Positions 57,146 to 64,000 of a stretch of DNA of 64,000 nt are shown here, piece by piece. The notes beneath the pieces are model-generated. The model was not told where the DNA came from, made no database searches, and saw only the letters and a list, made by a program, of their open reading frames with translations. Made by a program: the position numbers and the translations under genes. The stretch is from Pseudomonas sp. SJZ074 (GTDB taxonomy: Bacteria; Pseudomonadota; Gammaproteobacteria; Pseudomonadales; Pseudomonadaceae), in the NCBI RefSeq assembly GCF_007828215.1, contig NZ_VIUE01000012.1, positions 1 to 64,000 on the forward strand, given 5' to 3'. Position 1 is the stretch's first letter; every line of letters begins with the position of its first letter.

Positions 57146-58015
57146 ATGTTGAACACCCCGTCCCTCGCCACCGATAGCCGACTGCCGCCAAGGGCAGGGT
57201 TGGGGCTCAAGAGTGCGCATTTTCGTGAGGTCCTGCAGACCCGTCCGGATCTGGGTTTTTTCGAGGTGCACGCGGAAAACTACATGGTGGCCGGCGGGCC
57301 GCTTCATCACTTCCTGGGGCTGATACGCGAACAGTACCCGCTGTCGCTGCATGGCGTCGGCCTGTCGATCGGTGGGGAGGAGCCGCTGAATGTCGCGCAT
57401 GTGCAGCGCCTGGCCGCCTTGATCGAACGCTATCAGCCCCAATCCTTTTCCGAACACCTGGCCTGGTCCAGCCACGGCCCGGTGTTCCTCAATGACTTGC
57501 TCCCCCTGGCCTATGACGAAGCAACCCTCGAGCGGGTCTGCGAACACGTCGACCAGGTGCAATCCAGCCTCAAGCGCACGCTGTTACTGGAAAACCCGGC
57601 CACCTACCTGGCCTTTGAAACCTCGACCCTCGACGAACCACAGTTCATGAGCGAAGTAATCCGTCGCACCGGCTGCGGCCTGCTGCTGGATGTGAACAAC
57701 GTCTACGTTTCGTGCGTCAACCATTGCCGCGATCCATTGGCCTACCTCGACACCCTGCCTCTGCATGCCACCGGCGAAATTCACCTGGCCGGCTTCGCCG
57801 AAGATTCCGACAGCCTCGGCGCGCGCCTGTTGATAGACGATCACGGCGCACCCGTCGACCACGCGGTCTGGCAACTGTATCGCCAGGCACTGGAGCGGAC
57901 CGGGCCGGTCGCGACCTTGATCGAGCGCGACAACCACGTCCCGGCATGGGAGGTACTGCTGGCCGAAGCACGCCAGGCCGATCAACTGTTGAGCGCCACG
58001 GGTGCCCGGCCATGA
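57146..58015 (+). CDS. bufB1: DUF692 multinuclear non-heme iron oxidase (MNIO)
   Basis: 289 aa TIM-barrel enzyme of the DUF692/MNIO family that modifies Cys residues in RiPP precursors. The metal-site residues are all in place: FEVHAENY (about 36), [11 protein letters not shown] (about 67), SEHLAW (about 101), LLENPATY (about 150), [11 protein letters not shown] (about 178), GEIHLAGF (about 210), DDHGAPV (about 230) and LIERDNHVP (about 262). ATG at 57146 ([21 protein letters not shown]) is 25 bp after bufA1; an earlier frame would overlap it. Stop overlaps the next start (ATGA). Confidence 0.92.
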   Translation: MLNTPSLATDSRLPPRAGLGLKSAHFREVLQTRPDLGFFEVHAENYMVAGGPLHHFLGLIREQYPLSLHGVGLSIGGEEPLNVAHVQRLAALIERYQPQSFSEHLAWSSHGPVFLNDLLPLAYDEATLERVCEHVDQVQSSLKRTLLLENPATYLAFETSTLDEPQFMSEVIRRTGCGLLLDVNNVYVSCVNHCRDPLAYLDTLPLHATGEIHLAGFAEDSDSLGARLLIDDHGAPVDHAVWQLYRQALERTGPVATLIERDNHVPAWEVLLAEARQADQLLSATGARP

Positions 58016-58770
58016 GCAACCAGCACGCCTTTGCCGCCGCCCTGCTAGACCCGCGCAAGGCGTGCCCGCCCGGCCTAGTCAGCGCCAATGGGGCGGCCCC
58101 GGAAAGCCGTTTCGCGGTGTACCGCAACAACGTGCTCAGCTCATTGATCAACGCCTTGGCCGACAACTACCCGGTGGTGGCACAACTGGTGGGCGAGGAA
58201 TTCTTCCGGGCCATGGCCAGGGTCTTTGCCCAATCGACGCCGCCGCGCAGCCCGGTGATGAACGACTACGGCGGCGACTTTGCCGAGTTCATCGAACACT
58301 TCGAACCCGCCGCCAGCGTGCCTTACCTGGCGGACGTCGCTCGGTTGGAGCGACTGCACGTGCAAGCCTGGCATGCCGTCGACGCCGAGCCCATGGCGCA
58401 AGAGCGAATCGTGGCGGCGCTGTCGTCACCCACGCTGGCGGGACACCTGAAGGTCGGGCTTCACCCGTCATTGCGTCTGCTGCAATCCCCCTACGCCGTG
58501 GTGACGATCTGGGCCGCCCATCAGCACCAGGCGCCCGTACCGTTCGAAACGTTTCCCGCGCAAAACGCCTTGGTGTTGCGCAACGGCCTGGACGTGGAAG
58601 TGTTTGCGATCAGTCGGGCTGCCCATGGGTTCATCGCCGCCCTGCAACAGGGGTTTTCCCTGACGGCTGCCATTGAGGCCTCAATCGATCTTGACCTGGA
58701 ACACACCCTGGCGGGGCTCATCCGCCACCAGGCCATCACCCATCTACTAGCCGAACAGGTATCCCCATGA
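58012..58770 (+). CDS. bufC1: DUF2063 RiPP partner protein
   Basis: 252 aa. The N-terminal DUF2063 domain (about residues 5-95; [21 protein letters not shown], then the segment containing VGEEFF) is helical and in this class is thought to recruit the precursor to the MNIO enzyme. A C-terminal beta-rich domain follows (about 130-250). ATG at 58012 forms an ATGA overlap with bufB1 and the stop overlaps the DoxX start the same way, so the three are tightly coupled. Confidence 0.9.
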   Translation: MSNQHAFAAALLDPRKACPPGLVSANGAAPESRFAVYRNNVLSSLINALADNYPVVAQLVGEEFFRAMARVFAQSTPPRSPVMNDYGGDFAEFIEHFEPAASVPYLADVARLERLHVQAWHAVDAEPMAQERIVAALSSPTLAGHLKVGLHPSLRLLQSPYAVVTIWAAHQHQAPVPFETFPAQNALVLRNGLDVEVFAISRAAHGFIAALQQGFSLTAAIEASIDLDLEHTLAGLIRHQAITHLLAEQVSP

Positions 58771-59267
58771 ACGCCCTGATTGCCGGTTTCATTCAATGGC
58801 TGGAGAAAATCCCCCACAGCCTGATCGCCTTCGTCGCACGCTTCTCGATTGCCGCCGTGTTCTGGAAATCCGGCCAGACGAAAATCGAAGGCCTGGCCAT
58901 CGACCTGATCGATGGCACCTTCCAGCTCGGCTGGCCGCACCTGGCCGACTCAACCATTCCGTTATTCAAAAGCGAATACGCCCTGCCGCTGCTGTCACCG
59001 GAAATCGCCGCACACCTCGCCGCGTTCGCCGAGCATTTCTTCCCGGTCCTGATTCTGCTGGGATTGGCCACGCGGTTTTCGGCACTGGCATTGCTGGGCA
59101 TGACCCTGACCATTGAGCTGTTCGTCTACCCCGATGCCTACCCGACCCACGGCACCTGGGCAGCGGTGTTGCTTTACCTGATGGCCCGCGGCCCCGGCGT
59201 GCTGTCCATCGACCACCTGATTGCCGTGTGGGAGCGAGCCCGCTCGCTCCCACACGGGCCGGTGTGA
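58767..59267 (+). CDS. DoxX-family membrane protein of the bufferin operon
   Basis: 166 aa with about four helices (residues about 15-32, 70-98, 105-122, 128-148), DoxX type (RFSIAAVFWKSGQTKIEG, then LLGLATRFSALALLGMT). In buf/hvf-type operons DoxX is the usual last gene (BufD/HvfX); role unproven, possibly redox or maturation. The last dozen residues (AVWERARSLPHGPV) are encoded by a REP hairpin at 59228-59253, so the C-terminus has been replaced or extended by a repeat. Confidence 0.88.
   Translation: MNALIAGFIQWLEKIPHSLIAFVARFSIAAVFWKSGQTKIEGLAIDLIDGTFQLGWPHLADSTIPLFKSEYALPLLSPEIAAHLAAFAEHFFPVLILLGLATRFSALALLGMTLTIELFVYPDAYPTHGTWAAVLLYLMARGPGVLSIDHLIAVWERARSLPHGPV
59228..59253. repeat. 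Collapsed REP hairpin inside the DoxX reading frame
   Basis: GTGGGAGCGAGC-CC-GCTCGCTCCCAC, 26 nt, same collapsed form as 42563-42588. It lies across codons 154-162 of the DoxX gene and is followed by the stop 12 nt later; it may also serve as the operon's 3' hairpin. Confidence 0.85.
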
Positions 59268-59274
59268 TGCCTCG

Positions 59275-60189
59275 TTATTGCTGGAGCCGGTCCAGCGCCT
59301 CGCCACTGCGCTTGAACCAGTCAATCAGATAATCGGCCAGCACCTGGGTGCGCTTGGGCAAGCCGCCCTGATAGGGGTGCACCAGGTACATCGGCATACG
59401 ACGGGTCTGAAAATCCCGTAGGAGCCAGCACAGGCGTCCATCGGCCAACTCCTCATTCAACAGGTAAGACGGCAGCCGGGCGATTCCGGCACCCGCCAGG
59501 GCGGCTTTTTTCAACAAGCTGTAGTGATTGCTGGCGAACGGCCCCGAGACGCGCACCCGCAGCAATTCGTGTTGCTGGTGATACAGCCACTCTTCCCGGC
59601 CACTGTAGTGGCTGTTGAGCAGGCAGCGATGCTCAGCCAGGGCCTGGGGCGTTTGTGGTTCGCCGTATTGATCGAGATAAGCCGGGCTGGCGCAGGTCAT
59701 CTCGTGCCACGCCAACAAGGGTCGGGCGACCAGTCGCTCATCGATGGCGGCGTCGGAGCGGATCGCCAGGTCGAAACCGTCGCGGGTCAGGTCACGATAA
59801 CCGTTGCTGAGTTCCAGTTCGATCTGCACGTTGGGGTACGTGCGGGCGAACTCCAGCAGCAGCCCCTCGAAGAAGGTTTCACCCAACGACACCGGCACCG
59901 TCATTCGCACCGGCCCGGATATATCGTCTTTCAACCGGGCGAGAGCCTGACGCGCCCTTTGCACCTGAACCAACAGCGCTTGGGCCTGTGGCAGCAAGGC
60001 CGCCCCGGCCGCGGTAAGGCTCAAGCGTCGAGTAGTGCGCTGCAACAACATCACCGAAAAGCGACTTTCCAGCAGGCTGATGCGCTTGGACAACTGGCCC
60101 TTGCTGCACCCCAATTGCTGGGCCGCCAGGGTAAAACTGCCGGCTTCGATCAACACGGCGAACGCCGCCAGGTCATCCATCTCGCTCAT
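59275..60189 (-). CDS. LysR-family transcriptional regulator
   Basis: 304 aa. The N-terminal winged HTH (about residues 1-60; SFTLAAQQLGCSKGQLSKRISLLESR) is followed by the periplasmic-binding-like effector domain (about 90-295). ATG at 60187-60189 (MSEMDDLAAFAVL) is chosen; the frame runs on to 60360 without support. Divergent from the SDR gene at 60294, 104 bp apart, which it probably regulates. Ligand unknown. Converges on the DoxX gene with 7 bp between. Confidence 0.9.
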   Translation of the reverse strand: MSEMDDLAAFAVLIEAGSFTLAAQQLGCSKGQLSKRISLLESRFSVMLLQRTTRRLSLTAAGAALLPQAQALLVQVQRARQALARLKDDISGPVRMTVPVSLGETFFEGLLLEFARTYPNVQIELELSNGYRDLTRDGFDLAIRSDAAIDERLVARPLLAWHEMTCASPAYLDQYGEPQTPQALAEHRCLLNSHYSGREEWLYHQQHELLRVRVSGPFASNHYSLLKKAALAGAGIARLPSYLLNEELADGRLCWLLRDFQTRRMPMYLVHPYQGGLPKRTQVLADYLIDWFKRSGEALDRLQQ

Positions 60190-60293
60190 TGGGTTGTTTC
60201 CAATAGAAAACCAAAGGTTGCCTATTAGCACGCTTATCAATGGAAAAAACCACTCTAAACTGCAACCTCGTTCAACCCACTGAGGAACAGCCC

Positions 60294-60893
60294 ATGAAGA
60301 TCCTGTTGATCGGCGCCAACGGCACCATCGGTTCGGCCATTGCCAACGAACTGGCGCCACGCCACGAAATCATTCGAATCGGCCGCAGCAGCGGTGAATT
60401 GCACGTCGACATCAGCGACAGCGCCTCGATCCGCGCCCTGTTCGAAAAAACCGGGCGCTTCGATGCGCTGATCTGCGCCGCCGGCAGCGTCACGTTCGCA
60501 CCGCTGGGTGATATGACCGAGGAAAGTTTCGCCCTCGGCTTGAAGGACAAGTTGATGGGCCAGGTCAACCTGCTGCTGATCGGTCGAGAATTCGCCAACG
60601 ACGGCGCATCCTTCACGTTCACCACCGGTGTGCTGAGCCACGATCCGATCAAGAGCGGCGCTTCGGCAGCGCTGGTCAACGGTGCCCTGGACAGTTTCGT
60701 GCGAGCGGCGGCCATCGAGTTGCCGAGGGGCCTGCGAGTCAACTCGGTGAGCCCGAACGTGCTGCTGGAGTCCATGGACAAATACGCCCCTTATTTCCGC
60801 GGCTACAAACCAGTGGCGGCGGCCGACGTGGCATTGGCCTACGCCAAGAGCGTCGAGGGCCTACAAACCGGCCAGACTTTTCATGTTGGTTGA
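60294..60893 (+). CDS. Short-chain dehydrogenase/reductase (atypical)
   Basis: 199 aa, Rossmann nucleotide motif GANGTIGSAIANEL at about residue 7. The usual catalytic Tyr-x-x-x-Lys is absent: the position reads GASAALVNGALDSF, although the downstream VNSVSPNVL segment is kept. Such short SDRs form a known Pseudomonas-type group; the reaction is unknown. ATG at 60294 has TGAGGA upstream. Divergent from the LysR gene. Confidence 0.85.
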   Translation: MKILLIGANGTIGSAIANELAPRHEIIRIGRSSGELHVDISDSASIRALFEKTGRFDALICAAGSVTFAPLGDMTEESFALGLKDKLMGQVNLLLIGREFANDGASFTFTTGVLSHDPIKSGASAALVNGALDSFVRAAAIELPRGLRVNSVSPNVLLESMDKYAPYFRGYKPVAAADVALAYAKSVEGLQTGQTFHVG

Positions 60894-60969
60894 ATAGCAC
60901 TTTGCCTACGCTCCTGCTTGTGATGCGGGAGCAGTCTGAGTAACGTGACGGCACCTGTCTGGAGACCCG

Positions 60970-61647
60970 ATGATGCGTGCCGCCCGTTCCCTGTTGTGTG
61001 TTGCCCTCCTTCCCCTGTTCGCCGGCTGCCAATTGCTCGATCCCCCGCGCGAGAGCGCTTCCCACGCCGGACAGACGCGCATGCAAGGCGAACTCACGGC
61101 GGCCGACGGCAAGCTGGTGTTCCAGCCCTGCCAGGAACAACGCCGCTACATCGTCAATGACAGCGGCGGCACCAGCGTGCTGCAACAAGCCGCCAGCCTG
61201 GCCGATGAGCGCGGCAAGTTGTTCGCCGACGTGCGTGGTCATATCGTCTCCGGCGCCACGGCGGGGGCCGACAGCCAATTGGACCTGGAGCAGTTGTACC
61301 GCCTGGAACGCTCGGGCACGGCCTGTGACGATGGCGACTTCAAACGGCTGGTGCTACACGCCACCGGCCACGGTCCAGAATGGAGTCTCAAGGCCAGCGG
61401 CAAGGGCCTCGTGCTGGAACGTGACGGCCAGCCTGCGCTCGCGGTGCCTTACGTTGAAGAGCAACTGGGGGACGGCCGTTTCGACCTGAGTACCGAAGCC
61501 AACGGCCAGAAAGTCGAGCTGTGGGTCGCGCCACAGCGTTGCGTCGACAGCACCAGCGGCAGTGTCCAGCACATGACTGCCGAGTTGCGGGTCAATGGCG
61601 TGGTCCAGCGTGGCTGCGCCTACTTTGGCGGTGCGCGTAACGACTGA
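60970..61647 (+). CDS. Putative lipoprotein (COG3650-like)
   Basis: 225 aa. Lipoprotein signal with lipobox LFAGC (Cys at about residue 20). The soluble part ends with a conserved region PQRCVDSTSG...GVVQRGCAYFGG, with two Cys that may pair, as in COG3650-type periplasmic lipoproteins. Start ATG at 60970 (MM); the second ATG at 60973 is equally possible. Function unknown. Confidence 0.82.
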   Translation: MMRAARSLLCVALLPLFAGCQLLDPPRESASHAGQTRMQGELTAADGKLVFQPCQEQRRYIVNDSGGTSVLQQAASLADERGKLFADVRGHIVSGATAGADSQLDLEQLYRLERSGTACDDGDFKRLVLHATGHGPEWSLKASGKGLVLERDGQPALAVPYVEEQLGDGRFDLSTEANGQKVELWVAPQRCVDSTSGSVQHMTAELRVNGVVQRGCAYFGGARND

Positions 61648-61718
61648 GGCCCTCAATACCGACGGAGACAAGCTTCCGGTTAAGGGCAATACGGTTCACT
61701 TAAGCTTCATGAATCATT

Positions 61719-61745
61719 GTGGCGAGGGATTTATCCCCTCGCCAC
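61719..61745. repeat. GTGGCGAGGG inverted repeat
   Basis: GTGGCGAGGGAT / ATCCCCTCGCCAC hairpin, a variant of 5608-5635 with one G lost in the left arm. The rest of 61648-61864 holds only the promoter side of the next gene. Confidence 0.75.
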
Positions 61746-61864
61746 AGGTTCATCTGGTTCCTTGAGGTGAACACCACGGTAGGGGATCCGGGGATTGCAG
61801 CATATAATCGCCGGTTTGAAGCACGCCCTGGCGCAGTTGTGCGCCCCGCGAACCGGATCCCGTC

Positions 61865-63478
61865 ATGTTACGAATCACCGAACTCAAGCTGCCGATCGAC
61901 CACCCCGAAGAAGACCTGCGCGCGGCCATCCTGCAACGCCTGGGCATCGCCAGTGATGACCTGCTCGACTTCACCTTGTTCAAGCGCAGCTACGACGCAC
62001 GGAAAAAGTCTTCCGAACTGTGCTTCATCTACACCCTCGACCTGACGGTACGCGATGAAGCCGGCCTGCTGCGCAAGTTCGCCGACGACCGTAACGTCAA
62101 CGAAGCGCCGGATGTCAGCTACAAGATGGTCGGCCAGGCACCGGCAGGCCTGGGCGAGCGGCCGATCGTGGTCGGTTTCGGCCCGTGCGGCATCTTCGCC
62201 GCCCTACTGTTGGCACAGATGGGCTTCAAGCCGATCATCCTCGAACGCGGCCCGGAAGTGCGCCAGCGCACCAAGGACACCTGGGGCCTGTGGCGCAAAA
62301 GTGTGCTCAACCCCGAATCCAACGTGCAATTCGGCGAAGGCGGCGCGGGAACGTTTTCCGACGGCAAGCTCTACAGTCAGATCAAGGATCCGAGGTTCCT
62401 CGGTCGCAAAGTACTGCACGAATTCGTCAAGGCCGGTGCCCCGGAAGAAATCCTCTATGTCAGCAAGCCGCACATCGGCACCTTCCGCCTGACGGGCGTG
62501 GTGGAGACCATGCGCGAGCAGATTCGCACCCTCGGCGGCGAAGTACGCTTCCAGCAGCGGGTCACGGACGTGTTGATCGAAGACGGCCAGTTGGTCGGTG
62601 TCGAACTGGCCAGCGGTGAACGCATTCACTCCAGGCACGTGATCCTGGCCCTGGGCCACAGCGCCCGGGACACCTTCCGCATGCTTCACAGCCGTGGTGT
62701 ATACATGGAGGCCAAGCCGTTCTCGGTGGGCTTCCGTATCGAACACCCGCAATCGCTGATCGACAGCGCGCGCCTGGGCAAATACGCCGGTCACCCGAAA
62801 CTCGGCGCCGCCGACTATAAACTGGTGCATCACGCCAAGAATGGCCGTTCGGTATACAGCTTTTGCATGTGCCCGGGCGGCACCGTGGTAGCGGCGACTT
62901 CCGAGCCGAACCGCGTCGTGACCAACGGCATGAGCCAGTACTCGCGCAACGAACGCAACGCCAATTCCGGCATCGTGGTGGGCATCACCCCGGAAGTGGA
63001 CTACCCGGGTGGCCCGCTGGCCGGAATCGAGCTGCAGGAACGCCTGGAATCCCACGCTTTCGTGCTCGGCGGCAGCAACTATGAAGCCCCGGCGCAACTG
63101 GTGGGCGACTTCATCGCCGGTAAACCGTCCACGGCACTGGGCAGCGTCGAGCCGTCCTACAAGCCGGGGGTTTCCCTGGGCGACCTGGCCCTGGCCCTGC
63201 CGGACTTCGCCATCGAAGCCATCCGCGAAGCCCTGCCGGCATTCGAGAAACAGATTCGCGGCTACTCGTTGCACGACGCCGTGCTGACCGGGATCGAAAC
63301 CCGCACCTCATCGCCGCTGCGCATCACCCGCAACGAATCGCTGCAGAGCCTGAACGTGAAAGGCCTGTTCCCGGCAGGTGAAGGCGCTGGCTACGCAGGC
63401 GGGATTCTGTCGGCGGGAGTGGACGGGATCCGCATAGCCGAAGCGGTGGCGCGGGATATCCTCGGCCTGGAAGCCTGA
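61865..63478 (+). CDS. FAD-dependent oxidoreductase (COG2509-like)
   Basis: 537 aa. The N-terminal extension (residues about 1-90; RITELKLPIDHPEEDLRAAI) is followed by an FAD-binding GFGPCGIFAALLLAQMG (about 100). Later FPAGEGAGYAGGILSAGVDG and a conserved C-terminal GTP-like segment mark the family of uncharacterised flavin dehydrogenases with a HI0933-like tail. ATG at 61865. Converges on the cysteine-synthase-family gene. Reaction unknown. Confidence 0.88.
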   Translation: MLRITELKLPIDHPEEDLRAAILQRLGIASDDLLDFTLFKRSYDARKKSSELCFIYTLDLTVRDEAGLLRKFADDRNVNEAPDVSYKMVGQAPAGLGERPIVVGFGPCGIFAALLLAQMGFKPIILERGPEVRQRTKDTWGLWRKSVLNPESNVQFGEGGAGTFSDGKLYSQIKDPRFLGRKVLHEFVKAGAPEEILYVSKPHIGTFRLTGVVETMREQIRTLGGEVRFQQRVTDVLIEDGQLVGVELASGERIHSRHVILALGHSARDTFRMLHSRGVYMEAKPFSVGFRIEHPQSLIDSARLGKYAGHPKLGAADYKLVHHAKNGRSVYSFCMCPGGTVVAATSEPNRVVTNGMSQYSRNERNANSGIVVGITPEVDYPGGPLAGIELQERLESHAFVLGGSNYEAPAQLVGDFIAGKPSTALGSVEPSYKPGVSLGDLALALPDFAIEAIREALPAFEKQIRGYSLHDAVLTGIETRTSSPLRITRNESLQSLNVKGLFPAGEGAGYAGGILSAGVDGIRIAEAVARDILGLEA

Positions 63479-63491
63479 CAACACCGTCCCT

Positions 63492-63579
63492 GTGGGAGCG
63501 GGCTTGCTCGCGAATGCGGTGGATCAGTCAACCGATTATTTGACTGATCCACCGCATTCGCGAGCAAGCCCGCTCCCAC
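63492..63579. repeat. Near-ideal REPIN with 40-bp perfect arms
   Basis: Two perfectly complementary 40-bp arms (GTGGGAGC start, TCAGTCAA inner end) around an 8-nt loop CCGATTAT, between converging genes. Confidence 0.95.
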
Positions 63580-63601
63580 AAAGGGTCTCGGCGCTTCAGT
63601 T

Positions 63602-64000
63602 TCAGATATTCGCCCGCAACACACTCTCCGGCAACGCCTCACCGCGCTCCACACTCGCCGCCACGGTATCCATCAATCCATCCAACTCATACCCCTGGGC
63701 CCTGAGCCACGCCGGGTCGTAATACGTCGTGGCATAACGCTCGCCGCCGTCGCACAGGATTGCCACGATCGAGCCCGATTCGCCGGCGTCCACCATCCGC
63801 TTCGCCGCGATCAGCGCACCGATCAGGTTGGTGCCGCTGGAACCGCCGACCCGGCGTCCCAAGCGCTGGGCCAGGTAATGCATCGCCGCCAGCGACAAGG
63901 CATCGGGTACCTTGACCATCGCATCAATGACTTTGGGCAGGAACGACGCCTCGACCCGTGGCCGGCCAATCCCTTCGATCCGCGAGCCGCACTCCAGGCG
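63602..64000 (-). CDS. PLP-dependent cysteine-synthase-family protein (partial)
   Basis: C-terminal 132 residues; the 5' end lies beyond the right edge. The frame is open to base 64000, beginning RLECGSRIEGIGRPRVE. The visible GGSSGTNLIGALIAAKR and AILCDGGERYATTYYDP are the C-terminal substrate/PLP-side segments of the cysteine synthase/cystathionine beta-synthase family. Full-length members are about 350-370 aa. Substrate cannot be decided from this part. Confidence 0.88.
   Translation of the reverse strand, partial: RLECGSRIEGIGRPRVEASFLPKVIDAMVKVPDALSLAAMHYLAQRLGRRVGGSSGTNLIGALIAAKRMVDAGESGSIVAILCDGGERYATTYYDPAWLRAQGYELDGLMDTVAASVERGEALPESVLRANI

Overview
The window reads as chromosome from a fluorescent-group Pseudomonas (P. 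fluorescens/putida type). It is GC-rich and densely coding. It carries a Pseudomonas-type Entner-Doudoroff/glucose-uptake cluster, an arcDABC arginine deiminase operon, a bra branched-chain amino-acid operon, tandem fadD1/fadD2, and many REP/REPIN hairpins of the GTGGGAGC...GCTCCCAC family. Gene order across the glucose, heme and arc blocks matches what I recall for P. putida and P. aeruginosa; I did not check this by search.

Layout. 0.1-5.6 kb: fatty-acid activation (fadD2-fadD1), a divergent monoacylglycerol-lipase-like hydrolase and PhaJ1-type enoyl-CoA hydratase. 5.6-8.7 kb: three-gene FUSC/DUF1656/HlyD efflux unit. 8.9-11 kb: ferritin-like protein, DUF3820 protein and a class V aminotransferase. 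11.1-30.1 kb: glucose metabolism, comprising zwf-pgl-eda with divergent hexR, a hexose-phosphate mutarotase, OprB, the gtsABCD glucose ABC transporter, a mannose-isomerase-type enzyme, the GltR/GtrS two-component system, edd-glk and divergent gap. 30.2-35.3 kb: iron/heme cell-surface signalling (ECF sigma, FecR, STN-type heme receptor, heme oxygenase) behind a Fur box. 35.4-42.5 kb: DUF454, a CoA transferase, and arcDABC, in which arcD is broken by an in-frame amber codon. 42.7-48.2 kb: pobR/pobA (4-hydroxybenzoate) and two MFS transporters. 48.4-50.6 kb: a large orphan protein with recognisable FtsZ/tubulin GTPase loops. 51.2-56.6 kb: DUF2288 and braCDEFG. 56.8-59.3 kb: a bufferin-type RiPP operon (Cys-rich DUF2282 precursor, DUF692 multinuclear iron oxidase, DUF2063 partner, DoxX). 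59.3-64 kb: LysR/SDR pair, a lipoprotein, an FAD oxidoreductase and the 3' part of a cysteine-synthase-family gene.

Regulation. The glucose genes appear to be under three layers: HexR boxes at zwf and edd/gap; a two-block motif at identical spacing upstream of gtsA and the neighbouring isomerase; and AANAANAA (Hfq/Crc-type) motifs in the leaders of zwf, oprB, gtsA, the isomerase, gltR and gap. The same A-rich motif lies at the start codon of pobA and in the leader of one MFS gene.

The most interesting items are the stand-alone FtsZ-like protein, the bufferin-type operon (whose DoxX gene ends inside a REP hairpin), the amber-interrupted arcD, and the shared regulatory motifs. I see no tRNA, rRNA, CRISPR array, prophage or insertion sequence.
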